From Deltaproteobacteria bacterium (lineage in GTDB: Bacteria > Desulfobacterota > DSM-4660 > Desulfatiglandales > Desulfatiglandaceae): a stretch of DNA of 13,841 nucleotides. Where the stretch lies: NCBI GenBank assembly GCA_018644785.1, contig JABGPV010000135.1:1-13841 (forward strand). The letters are read 5' to 3'. The translations under genes were made by a program, and so were the position numbers. The notes below the pieces were generated by a model. That model saw only the letters and a list, made by a program, of their open reading frames with translations. It did no database searches and was not told the origin of the DNA. Positions 1 to 7,477 of the stretch are shown here, one piece after another. Each line of letters begins with the position of its first letter. The stretch's first letter is position 1.

Positions 1-472
1 CGGACAAAACGGCGTCCGCATCGGCAATGGCGCGAGACACGAATTGTTTTTTCAGGTAATTACCACGACCTTTCAAGTCAACGATGACGTCGTCGGTTCC
101 CATCCAGCCGTCGGCGATGATGACCGGGCACCCCATGGTTCCCTGGTTGAAGCCGTTCATGTTGGCGGTTTCCAGGTGATCGATGGCCAGGGTTCGGCTG
201 ATCCAGGGATGATAAGGCATGGTGGTGGTATCCGTCACGAAAGGCCGGCATCCCTTTTCCTTCAGCGCTTCTACCAGGGTCCGTACAATAATGGGTCGAA
301 GGTATCCCACATTATAGGCTTCTCCCATATGGGTTTTCACCGCCACGAGGTCCCCGGGTTTCAGGTTGTCCAACCACCCGGAATACTCCAGAATTTCTCG
401 CCCTTTAATAGCGATGGATTCCAGAAAACGTTTTGCCCTCGCATCCATGAACCAGATTTTCGCCTTGGCCAT
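1..472 (-). CDS. DUF362 domain protein, 5' part (runs off left edge)
   Basis: Reading the minus strand from the ATG at 472 gives 157 open codons to the window edge, beginning MAKAKIWFMDARAKRFLES. The segments AVKTHMGE, GYLRP, EALKEKGCRPFVTDTTT and DVIVDLKG match the N-terminal half of DUF362 proteins, a family of uncertain function whose members often carry a C-terminal 2[4Fe-4S] ferredoxin domain; that part, if present, lies outside the window. The start is supported by an AGGGAGGA Shine-Dalgarno 8 bases upstream (481-488). It is transcribed divergently from lysS and is probably a separate unit. The family call rests on recall of the motif pattern. The redox role is inference. Confidence 0.8.
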   Translation of the reverse strand, partial: MAKAKIWFMDARAKRFLESIAIKGREILEYSGWLDNLKPGDLVAVKTHMGEAYNVGYLRPIIVRTLVEALKEKGCRPFVTDTTTMPYHPWISRTLAIDHLETANMNGFNQGTMGCPVIIADGWMGTDDVIVDLKGRGNYLKKQFVSRAIADADAVLS

Positions 473-480
473 ATGAAAGT

Positions 481-488
481 TCCTCCCT
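481..488 (-). promoter_or_regulatory. Ribosome binding site of the DUF362 gene
   Basis: On the minus strand these bases read AGGGAGGA, a strong Shine-Dalgarno, 8 bases before the ATG at 472. It fixes the start of the leftward gene and shows that the minus strand is the coding one here. Confidence 0.7.
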
Positions 489-617
489 ATCAGTTTTAGG
501 TGATTATTTAATCTCCCATATTTTCCACCGTCCCACAAGCACAAATTGAAAGTTTCGTCGTTCATAGCGGAAATCCGTTTCAACCTTATTGCCCCAAAAA
601 CTTATTCCTGATCGCTA

Positions 618-651
618 TTGACCTTGACTATAATGACCGATTGAATTAAAT
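618..651 (+). promoter_or_regulatory. Possible sigma-70-type promoter of the lysS-lpxB operon
   Basis: TTGACC (618-623) is followed 17 bases later by TTGAAT (641-646), and an overlapping pair TTGACT (624-629) with TTAAAT (646-651) has a 16-base spacer. Both -35 boxes are good and both -10 boxes match the consensus at 4 of 6. The stretch is AT-rich and lies about 75-100 bases before lysS, in the only sizeable gap ahead of the operon. The two -35 boxes form a short direct repeat. No experimental support; the choice between the pairs is open. Confidence 0.35.
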
Positions 652-682
652 AAACAAGGTTAATCAATTGTGATAAAACAGG

Positions 683-695
683 TTGTTTCAAACAA
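683..695. promoter_or_regulatory. 13-bp perfect inverted repeat before lysS, possible operator
   Basis: TTGTTT (683-688) and AAACAA (690-695) are perfect 6-base arms around a central C. The site ends 27 bases before the lysS ATG and lies downstream of the proposed promoter, where a bound repressor could act. It is too short and AT-rich to be a convincing terminator, and an AT-rich palindrome of this size can arise by chance. Confidence 0.25.
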
Positions 696-722
696 TAAAA
701 TCAGGATGGATTTTGTACAGCT

Positions 723-2204
723 ATGGGAAAACCGAGTGCAATTATAGAAGATCGAGCGAACAAAGTGGAGAAATTGAGGGCGGGCGGCGTCAATCTTTAT
801 CCTGCGGGTTACCAAGTGGATATAACCGCAGGAGAAATCCTGCGGCGATTCGGTGGTATGGATGAAAAGGAACTGGAGCAGGAAACAAAAAGCCACTCTG
901 TGGCCGGTAGAATTATTTCCAGAAGAGATTTCGGAAAAGCGTCCTTTATCCACATCAAAGACCGAACCGGCCGAATTCAGGCCTATGTCAGGAAAAACAA
1001 GATACAACCCGATCAATTCGATACATTCAAGCTGATGGATATCGGCGACTTCGTGGGGCTGAAGGGGTCGCTGTTCAGAACCAAAACCGGAGAATTAACC
1101 CTTGTGGCGGAAGACCTTACGCTGCTTAGTAAAGCCATGAGGCCCCTTCCCGAAAAATGGCATGGCCTAACCGATGTTGAAACAAGGTACCGGCAGCGGT
1201 ATGTGGACCTGATCATGAATGATCATGTGCGGGAAGTTTTTGTGACCCGGAGTCGGATTATCCAGGCCATTCGCGAGTTTTTCATCGAAAAAGACTTCCT
1301 GGAGGTGGAAACGCCCATGATGCAGCCCATTCCGGGCGGGGCCACTGCGAGGCCTTTTAAAACCTATCATAATGCACTGGGGATGGACCTTTACATGAGA
1401 GTGGCTCCCGAACTTTATCTAAAACGGCTGGTGGTGGGGGGCCTCGAAAGGGTGTTTGAAATCAACCGTAATTTCAGGAATGAGGGCCTTTCCATCAAGC
1501 ACAATCCTGAATTTACCATGATGGAATTTTATATGGCCTATGCCACTTACGAGGATTTGATGGTATTGACGGAGGATGTTTTCGGCCACGTTCTTGAACA
1601 GGTGGGCAGTGGGCAGGTGATTGAATACCAGGGAAAAACCATTGACTTTACCCCCCCATGGAGAAGGATCTCCCTCTTTGATGCCTTAAGAGAGACGGGA
1701 GATGTGGAAGAAAACGTTTTTAATGACAGGGAACCTGCGGCAACTCTGGCCCGGGGTCTTGGCATTGCGGTTCAGGACCGGGACGGGCACGGACAGATAC
1801 TAACCAAACTTTTTGATCACCTGGTGGAACCCCATCTGCTCCACCCCACTTTTGTGACCGGTTATCCCACGGAGGTTTCACCCCTATCCAGGCGTAATGA
1901 CCAGGATCCTTCGTTGACCGATCGATTCGAGCTGTTTATCGGGGGCCGGGAGATTGCCAATGCGTTTACAGAATTAAATGATCCCGTGGATCAGAAAGGC
2001 AGGTTCGAAAGCCAGGTGGCGCTCAGGGATGCCGGGGACAAGGAGGCATTGTTTATGGATGAGGACTATGTCACCGCCCTCGAATACGGCATGCCGCCGA
2101 CCGCCGGGGAAGGCATCGGCATTGATCGACTGGTGATGCTGCTCACCGATTCGCCATCCATTCGGGATGTCATCCTGTTTCCCCAGATGCGACCGAAGGA
2201 ATAG
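723..2204 (+). CDS. lysS: Lysyl-tRNA synthetase, class II
   Basis: A 493-residue cytoplasmic enzyme that charges tRNA-Lys with lysine using ATP; the length is normal for bacterial class II LysRS. Residues about 57-135 form the N-terminal OB-fold anticodon-binding domain (SVAGRIISRRDFGKASFIHIKD). The catalytic domain follows, with motif 2 at 245-270 (FEINRNFRNEG, then HNPEFTMMEFY), the lysine-pocket stretch GREIANAFTELNDP at 408-421 and motif 3 GEGIGIDRL at 462-470. All motifs are intact. The ATG at 723 gives the family-typical N-terminus; its ribosome site is weak (AGGATGG about 12 bases upstream). It is the first gene of the rightward train, 12 bases before the lolC-type gene, whose Shine-Dalgarno overlaps the lysS end. 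Placement of lysS ahead of lol genes fits deltaproteobacterial gene order as I recall it. Confidence 0.97.
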   Translation: MGKPSAIIEDRANKVEKLRAGGVNLYPAGYQVDITAGEILRRFGGMDEKELEQETKSHSVAGRIISRRDFGKASFIHIKDRTGRIQAYVRKNKIQPDQFDTFKLMDIGDFVGLKGSLFRTKTGELTLVAEDLTLLSKAMRPLPEKWHGLTDVETRYRQRYVDLIMNDHVREVFVTRSRIIQAIREFFIEKDFLEVETPMMQPIPGGATARPFKTYHNALGMDLYMRVAPELYLKRLVVGGLERVFEINRNFRNEGLSIKHNPEFTMMEFYMAYATYEDLMVLTEDVFGHVLEQVGSGQVIEYQGKTIDFTPPWRRISLFDALRETGDVEENVFNDREPAATLARGLGIAVQDRDGHGQILTKLFDHLVEPHLLHPTFVTGYPTEVSPLSRRNDQDPSLTDRFELFIGGREIANAFTELNDPVDQKGRFESQVALRDAGDKEALFMDEDYVTALEYGMPPTAGEGIGIDRLVMLLTDSPSIRDVILFPQMRPKE

Positions 2205-2216
2205 GTTGTTTCCCTC

Positions 2217-3440
2217 ATGTATGAGTTATTCTTAGGACTTCGATACCTGAAAGCCAAGCGGAAACAGCGTTTTATTTCCGTCATTACCATTATTTCTGTG
2301 CTGGGCGTGATGGTAGGCGTCATGGCGCTGGTGGTGGTCCTTTCCGTGATGAATGGTTTCAGGTCGGACCTCATGAGCAAAATATTGGGTGTGAATTCCC
2401 ATGTTCTGGTGTTGAATCTCAGTGGGACCTTCAACGGTTACCAAGAGGTTGCTGAAAAGGTGGAAAAAATGGATGGGGTGGTGGCCATAACCCCTTTCGT
2501 CTACACCCAGGTGATGCTCAATAACTCAGGAAGGGTTTCCGGCGCTGTACTGCGGGGGGTGGATCCCAAAAGCGCCGCCCGGGTGGTCAGCTTTGACAAA
2601 ATGATCAAAGAAGGGTCCCTGTCGTCTTTGAGTGAGGCCGAAAACGGCATTCCCTCTATCATCATCGGAAGCGAATTGGCCAAGCAGATCGGCGCCTCTA
2701 CCGGAAGTTTGGTGACGGTGATTTCACCCGAAGGGAAATTGACCCCTTTAGGCAGAACGCCCAACACCAAAAGGTTCAAAGTGACCGCCATTTTTGATTC
2801 CGGTATGTATGAATATGATGCTTCAATGGTATATATTTCGCTTGGGGAGGCCCAACGTTTTTTGGCCCTGGGTGACAGTGTGACGGGGCTTGAGTTAAAA
2901 GTCAAAGAGGTTTACCAGTCTGATATTATTGCGAGGAAGATTCAGAAATCATTGGGGTATCCTTACTGGACCAAAGACTGGAAACTCATGAATCGAAGTC
3001 TTTTTTCGGCGCTCAAGCTTGAAAAACTCACCATGTTTGTCATCTTGACCATGATTGTTTTGGTGGGCGCCCTGAATATTATCAGTACATTGGTGATGGT
3101 GGTCATGGAAAAGACGCGGGATGTGGCCATTTTGAGGGCCATGGGCGCTTCCGCCCGTAGCATTATGAGCATTTTCATGCTCCAGGGTATTCTGGTGGGC
3201 GTCATTGGAACCATTGCCGGTCTTTCCTCCGGGCTCGGCTTATGCTATTTGCTGAGCAGGTATAAGTTTATCAACCTTCCCTCCGATGTTTACTACATTT
3301 CCAAACTGCCGGTGCAAGTTTCAGTTTCGGATGTTTCCATTGTGGCAGCTGCGGCGGTGGTCATTTCTTTCCTGGCGACCCTTTATCCGGCGTGGTATGC
3401 ATCAAGGTTGAACCCTGTGGAGTCCTTTCGGTATGAATGA
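2217..3440 (+). CDS. lolC: Lipoprotein-releasing ABC transporter permease, LolC/LolE family
   Basis: A 407-residue inner-membrane permease that with LolD extracts mature lipoproteins from the inner membrane for transfer to the periplasmic carrier LolA. Topology is that of LolC/E: a short cytoplasmic N-terminus (YELFLGLRYLKAKRKQRFISVI), TM1 about 20-45, a large MacB-like periplasmic domain about 46-268, then three C-terminal TM segments near 270-296, 318-345 and 372-392 (FtsX domain). EKTRDVAILRAMGAS at 298-312 is the cytoplasmic coupling loop that contacts the ATPase. Only one permease gene is present next to lolD, so the complex is probably a homodimer of one LolC/E-type subunit (the LolF arrangement) unless a second copy lies elsewhere. 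The start at 2217 follows AAGGA at 2196-2200. The stop overlaps the lolD start by 8 bases, implying translational coupling. Confidence 0.93.
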   Translation: MYELFLGLRYLKAKRKQRFISVITIISVLGVMVGVMALVVVLSVMNGFRSDLMSKILGVNSHVLVLNLSGTFNGYQEVAEKVEKMDGVVAITPFVYTQVMLNNSGRVSGAVLRGVDPKSAARVVSFDKMIKEGSLSSLSEAENGIPSIIIGSELAKQIGASTGSLVTVISPEGKLTPLGRTPNTKRFKVTAIFDSGMYEYDASMVYISLGEAQRFLALGDSVTGLELKVKEVYQSDIIARKIQKSLGYPYWTKDWKLMNRSLFSALKLEKLTMFVILTMIVLVGALNIISTLVMVVMEKTRDVAILRAMGASARSIMSIFMLQGILVGVIGTIAGLSSGLGLCYLLSRYKFINLPSDVYYISKLPVQVSVSDVSIVAAAAVVISFLATLYPAWYASRLNPVESFRYE

Positions 3441-4191
3441 TCGCTTAGATGAGAGCCTCTTACAGACGGACCCGGCTCCAGCTGTCGGTGCCACTTTGGC
3501 GGAGGCGGCAGAGATTTCACACCCGCCCATGCTGACCTTTGATGGGGTGAGTAAGTCTTTCGAGCACCTCGGGTCGACCATTGAGGTTCTGAAAGGGATT
3601 GATCTGGAAATTCATCCCGCCGACAGCCTGGCCGTTACCGGTGCGTCAGGCGTGGGAAAATCAACCCTGCTCAACATTATGGGGAGCCTGGATCCGCCTA
3701 CGGCTGGAACCGTTAAGTTTAACGGTTTAGACATTTATGAAATGGGCCAGAAGAGTTTGTCCCTTTTGCGAAACCGGGAGATTGGCTTTGTGTTTCAGTT
3801 CCATCATCTGTTGCCTGAACTAAATGCGTTGGAAAACGCCATGATGCCGGCTTTGATCGCCAGGCATTCCAGAAAGCAGGCGATCCATATGGCAGAAGAT
3901 GTGCTTAAAAATGTGGGTCTGGAAAATCGCATGACCCATCGGGCAGGCGAGCTTTCCGGTGGAGAGCAACAGCGTGTGGCCATTGCGCGGGCGCTGATTA
4001 TGAGTCCAAGGTTGATTCTGGGGGATGAGCCTACGGGAAATCTGGATTGGGCGACCGGTGAGGAGATTGCTGAGTTGCTTTTCCGCCTGAACAGGGAGGC
4101 GGGAGTTGCCATGGTCATTGCCACCCACAACGAGAAATTGGCGGAAAAGATGTCAAAAAAAATGGAGTTGATTGATGGTCGAATTCGCTAG
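3433..4191 (+). CDS. lolD: Lipoprotein-releasing ABC transporter ATP-binding protein LolD
   Basis: The cytoplasmic ATPase that powers lipoprotein release by the adjacent permease. All ABC motifs are intact: Walker A GASGVGKST at 70-78, Q-loop at Q122 inside QFHHLLPELNALENAMMP, which closely resembles the LolD-specific stretch, signature LSGGEQQRVAIARAL at 174-188, Walker B with DEPTGNLD at 198-205 and the switch His at 232. The protein is 252 residues because of an N-terminal extension of about 32 residues (MNDRLDESLLQTDPAPAVGA and on) that looks disordered. A shorter start at the in-frame ATG at 3529 would remove it but has no Shine-Dalgarno, whereas the 3433 ATG has GGAG at 3419-3422 and overlaps the permease stop, so 3433 is preferred. 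The 3' end overlaps bamA by 17 bases. Confidence 0.95.
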   Translation: MNDRLDESLLQTDPAPAVGATLAEAAEISHPPMLTFDGVSKSFEHLGSTIEVLKGIDLEIHPADSLAVTGASGVGKSTLLNIMGSLDPPTAGTVKFNGLDIYEMGQKSLSLLRNREIGFVFQFHHLLPELNALENAMMPALIARHSRKQAIHMAEDVLKNVGLENRMTHRAGELSGGEQQRVAIARALIMSPRLILGDEPTGNLDWATGEEIAELLFRLNREAGVAMVIATHNEKLAEKMSKKMELIDGRIR

Positions 4192-6904
4192 TCGTATCAA
4201 GCATTTTTTGTTGTTTTTTGTTGATGAATATGGAAGAAAGGCCTTCACCGTTTCATCCCAGGCTTTTTTACTGGTTCTCATGGTTTTCTGTTTCGGGGTC
4301 GTGGAAGCGCCCGCCCGGGAAAAGAAAGGAACCGTCTGTATTCTGCCATTTCAAGTCAATGCTGCCAAATCCTTTGCCCATTTGCAAAAAGGGTTGCAGA
4401 AGATGCTTTCATTTAGAATGAAACAGAACGGTTTCAAAACGATTCCCCCCGAGACCATCAATAAAGATCCGATTGTTTTTTCAAAAGTTCTCCGGGATAA
4501 AGTACTGGTTCGTTTGGGAAATCGGTTTACGGCTGATTGGGTGGTGAAAGGGAGCATGACCCAGATCGGCGACAAGGGGAGTATCGACCTGAAAGTCGTT
4601 GACGTTTCGGGTAAAAAGATGCCTTTTTTTATCTTTCAGGTTATTGAGGATATGGACGAGGTTCCGGAGTCGGTGAAGCGACTGGCTTTGAGTGTTGAAG
4701 ATCGGATCACCGGGGTTCCCCAGGTGGATTCCGTCCATGTGGCAGGCAATCGGCGAATCGAAAAGGCCGCTATCCTGGCGGTTGTGGGCACGGAGCCCGG
4801 GGACAGGCTGGACTTTGATAAATTGGACAAAGACCTTCGCGACATCTACAAAATGGGCTTTTTCAAGGATGTAACCATGGGTGTGTCCGACGGTCCGGCG
4901 GGCAAGGTGATTACCTTTAACGTGGTTGAAAAGCCATCCGTGGGCAAGATCGTGTTCGTGGGCAATGATGAGTTCGATGATGAAGATCTTCAGAAAGAGC
5001 TTGGGATCAATCTGTATTCTATTCTGGATTTCAATGCCATCAAGCAAAGCGTCAATCGTCTCTATGATTTTTACAAGGAAAAGGGTTATTACAATGCCGA
5101 AATCAAGGAGACCACCGAAAACCTCCCCAACAACGAGGTTTTGTTGAAATACGACGTTAATGAAAATGACAAGGTTTACATCCTGAAGATCGAGTTCAAA
5201 GGGAATAAGGCCTATGACAGCGATGAACTCAGGGACATCATGGAGACCCGTACGAAGTGGTTTCTTTCCTGGATTACCCATGCGGGTATCCTGGATAACA
5301 AAAAGCTGGAATTTGACGCGCATAAGATTACCAGCTTTTACCATAATCATGGTTACATCAGGGCCAAAGTGGGGGAGCCTAAAGTCTATTATGATGACAA
5401 GATCAAGGGATTGGTGGTTTCCATTGATATCGATGAAGGTGAGCGGTACGAGGTTGAAAAGGTGAATGTTGCCGGGGATCTTATCGAGCCCGCTGATGAG
5501 CTCTTAAAACAGGTCAATATCGGAAAGGAAAAAGTTTTCAACCGGGAGACCGTTCGAAATGATATGATTCGTCTGCAAGATATTTATGCCAACAAAGGTT
5601 TTGCCTATGCGGAGATCAAGCCGATTATCAAGGAGGACGATGAAAACCATCTGGCTGACATCACGTACCGGATTTCAAAAGGTCCCAAAGTCCGTTTTGA
5701 GCGCATCACCATAACCGGGAATCAGCACACGAGAGACAAGGTTATCAGGCGTGAACTGAAGGTAATGGAGGGCGAATATTTCAGCGGACAAGGTTTGAAG
5801 CGGAGCTCTGAAAATTTGAGGCGTCTGGGGTTTTTTGAGGATGTGCAGCTCCATACCAAGAAGGGCAGTCGTGACGATTTGATGGATTTGAACGTGGAAG
5901 TCAAAGAGAAGGGAACCCGGACGTTCAGCGTGGGCGCCGGGTACAGCTCGGCCTATTCGGCATTTGTGACCTTTCAGGTTTCCGATGAAAATTTTATGGG
6001 ATATGGACAGCGCTTGACGGCTTCAGCCAGAATCGGTGGACGGAATACGGAATTCGACATCCGGTTCCTGGAACCCTGGCTTTTTGATACGCGCCTCTCC
6101 TTGGGGGCTGATCTGTACAAGTTTCGGCAGGAATACGCGGACTACACCCGATCCAGCTATGGCACCCGACTTTCCCTCGGAGCACCGCTCTATATAGACT
6201 ACACCCGGGTTACCCTCATGTATGCCTATGACCATGCCAATATCAGTGATGTTGCCGAGGGCGCTTCACAGATACTCAAAGACATGACCGGCAATAACAT
6301 CACCAGCAGTTTTACACTTTTTCTCAAACGGGACAGCAGGGACCGGACATTCAATACCACCCGGGGGTCCATCAATGATGGTTCCGTTCAGTATGCCGGA
6401 GGATTCCTGAGCGGCGATGAACAGTTCACCAAGTATCGTGGAAGAACAGCGTGGTTTTTTCCCCTGTTCTGGAATACGGTGTTCATGGTTCAGGGCCGAG
6501 CGGGATTTATTCAGAACCGGGGGAAGCTGTCCACCTACCAGAAATTTTTCCTCGGTGGCATCAATACGGTCCGTGGCTACGATTTCAATACCATTTCGCC
6601 CATCGACCCGAAAACAGGTGATTATATTGGTGGCGAAAAAATGATGGTCTATAATGTTGAATACAACTTTCCATTGCTCATGGAACAGGGTGTGACGGGT
6701 GTCGTATTTTTTGATGCCGGTAATGTGTGGACTTCTGAATCTGAAGATGCTTATAACTTCAGCGGTCTTAAGAAATCGGTGGGTGCCGGAGTGCGATGGT
6801 ATTCGCCATTGGGCCCGCTTCGGCTGGAGTATGGCTGGAAGTTGGATAAGATGGAGGATGAGGGGGCAGGAAAATGGGAATTCAGTATTGGCGGTGTAAT
6901 GTAA
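4175..6904 (+). CDS. bamA: Outer-membrane protein assembly factor BamA with extra N-terminal domain
   Basis: The central Omp85 protein that folds and inserts beta-barrel proteins into the outer membrane. Numbering from the ATG at 4175 (909 residues): a long basic n-region then the signal-peptide core AFLLVLMVFCFGVVEAPA (30-47); an extra domain at about 51-180 (ILPFQVNAAK, then FTADWVVKGSMTQIGDKGSIDL) resembling the TolB N-terminal/CsgG-LpoB-like fold; five POTRA domains at about 183-253, 256-332, 334-424, 425-504 and 506-578; and a 16-strand barrel from about 582 to the end. VRGYDF at 799-804 is the conserved VRG[FY] motif of loop L6. The protein is some 100 residues longer than E. coli BamA, explained by the extra domain. 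The last residue is Met rather than the usual aromatic. A TTG three bases upstream (4172) is in frame, but GGAG at 4164-4167 sits 7 bases from the ATG, favouring 4175. Confidence 0.95.
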   Translation: MVEFASRIKHFLLFFVDEYGRKAFTVSSQAFLLVLMVFCFGVVEAPAREKKGTVCILPFQVNAAKSFAHLQKGLQKMLSFRMKQNGFKTIPPETINKDPIVFSKVLRDKVLVRLGNRFTADWVVKGSMTQIGDKGSIDLKVVDVSGKKMPFFIFQVIEDMDEVPESVKRLALSVEDRITGVPQVDSVHVAGNRRIEKAAILAVVGTEPGDRLDFDKLDKDLRDIYKMGFFKDVTMGVSDGPAGKVITFNVVEKPSVGKIVFVGNDEFDDEDLQKELGINLYSILDFNAIKQSVNRLYDFYKEKGYYNAEIKETTENLPNNEVLLKYDVNENDKVYILKIEFKGNKAYDSDELRDIMETRTKWFLSWITHAGILDNKKLEFDAHKITSFYHNHGYIRAKVGEPKVYYDDKIKGLVVSIDIDEGERYEVEKVNVAGDLIEPADELLKQVNIGKEKVFNRETVRNDMIRLQDIYANKGFAYAEIKPIIKEDDENHLADITYRISKGPKVRFERITITGNQHTRDKVIRRELKVMEGEYFSGQGLKRSSENLRRLGFFEDVQLHTKKGSRDDLMDLNVEVKEKGTRTFSVGAGYSSAYSAFVTFQVSDENFMGYGQRLTASARIGGRNTEFDIRFLEPWLFDTRLSLGADLYKFRQEYADYTRSSYGTRLSLGAPLYIDYTRVTLMYAYDHANISDVAEGASQILKDMTGNNITSSFTLFLKRDSRDRTFNTTRGSINDGSVQYAGGFLSGDEQFTKYRGRTAWFFPLFWNTVFMVQGRAGFIQNRGKLSTYQKFFLGGINTVRGYDFNTISPIDPKTGDYIGGEKMMVYNVEYNFPLLMEQGVTGVVFFDAGNVWTSESEDAYNFSGLKKSVGAGVRWYSPLGPLRLEYGWKLDKMEDEGAGKWEFSIGGVM

Positions 6905-6939
6905 GCAGATAACGAAAAACCAGTTGAAAGGGGACCAAC

Positions 6940-7464
6940 ATGAAAAAGTTTTTTTGGATTTTATTGGGTTCGGCGTTCTTGTTTTCCATGCAGTATACAG
7001 TCGCTTTTTCGGCCGGGGTCAAGATCGGCGTGCTGGACATGAAGCGGCTTCAGCAGCGGTCGGCAAATTTCCAGGTGATTAAGGAAGGGTTAAAGAAAAA
7101 ATATAACGCGTTTCAAAAAAAATTGGATGGTGAAAGACAACAGATTGAAAAGCTGGAAAGAGACTTGCAGAAGCAGAGTATGATGCTGAGCCTTGATGCC
7201 AAAGAAAACAAGGAAATGGAATTGGGGAAGCTGACCCGGCACTACAAATACATGGTTGGTGAAGTCACCCAGGAAATGAAAGACGCAGAGTTTGAGGCCA
7301 CGCGCAAGGTCGGCAAGGAGATCGAAAAGGTCGTTGAGAAGATCGCAAAAAAAGGGGGCTATACCATCATCCTGGAACAGGGTACCGTGGGGCTTATCTA
7401 CAACGATGATACCATTGATATCACCGCCCAGGTGATCAAAGCCTACGATAAGATGAAGCAATAG
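6940..7464 (+). CDS. skp: Periplasmic chaperone Skp/OmpH family
   Basis: A 174-residue secreted chaperone that holds unfolded outer-membrane proteins and delivers them to BamA. A Sec signal peptide is clear (MKKFFWILLGSAFLFSMQYT, then VAFSA, likely cleaved near residue 25). The mature protein begins GVKIGVLDMKRL, the usual Skp first strand, then a charged helical coiled-coil region at about 40-130 (the tentacles), and a C-terminal stretch GYTIILEQGTVGLIYNDDTIDITAQVI that completes the body domain. AAGGGGA about 7 bases upstream fixes the start. It lies 35 bases after bamA, a standard pairing. Some members are annotated as OmpH; function is the same. The 3' end is 13 bases before lpxD. Confidence 0.93.
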   Translation: MKKFFWILLGSAFLFSMQYTVAFSAGVKIGVLDMKRLQQRSANFQVIKEGLKKKYNAFQKKLDGERQQIEKLERDLQKQSMMLSLDAKENKEMELGKLTRHYKYMVGEVTQEMKDAEFEATRKVGKEIEKVVEKIAKKGGYTIILEQGTVGLIYNDDTIDITAQVIKAYDKMKQ

Positions 7465-7477
7465 GAGAGAGAAGTCC

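Noticed and set aside
44..499. 151-codon plus-strand reading frame at the left end
   Set aside because: It is antisense to the DUF362 gene, whose minus-strand frame shows family motifs and a strong ribosome site. The plus-strand protein shows no family features.
629..634. Perfect TATAAT as the -10 box of the lysS promoter
   Set aside because: The sequence 17-18 bases upstream (about 605-611) does not resemble a -35 box, and no extended -10 TG is present. It remains possible but is weaker than the TTGAC-based pairs.
473..722. T-box, riboswitch or small RNA in the lysS leader
   Set aside because: No T-box core, lysine-riboswitch-like set of paired stems or terminator with a U-run is visible in this AT-rich region.
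4481..5350. 289-codon minus-strand frame opposite bamA
   Set aside because: Long open antisense frames are expected opposite a biased coding sequence. The POTRA domains are clear on the plus strand, and the antisense product has no recognisable motif or ribosome site.
6905..6939. Terminator or promoter between bamA and skp
   Set aside because: The 35-base gap has no stem-loop with a U-run and no convincing promoter boxes; it holds only the skp ribosome site.
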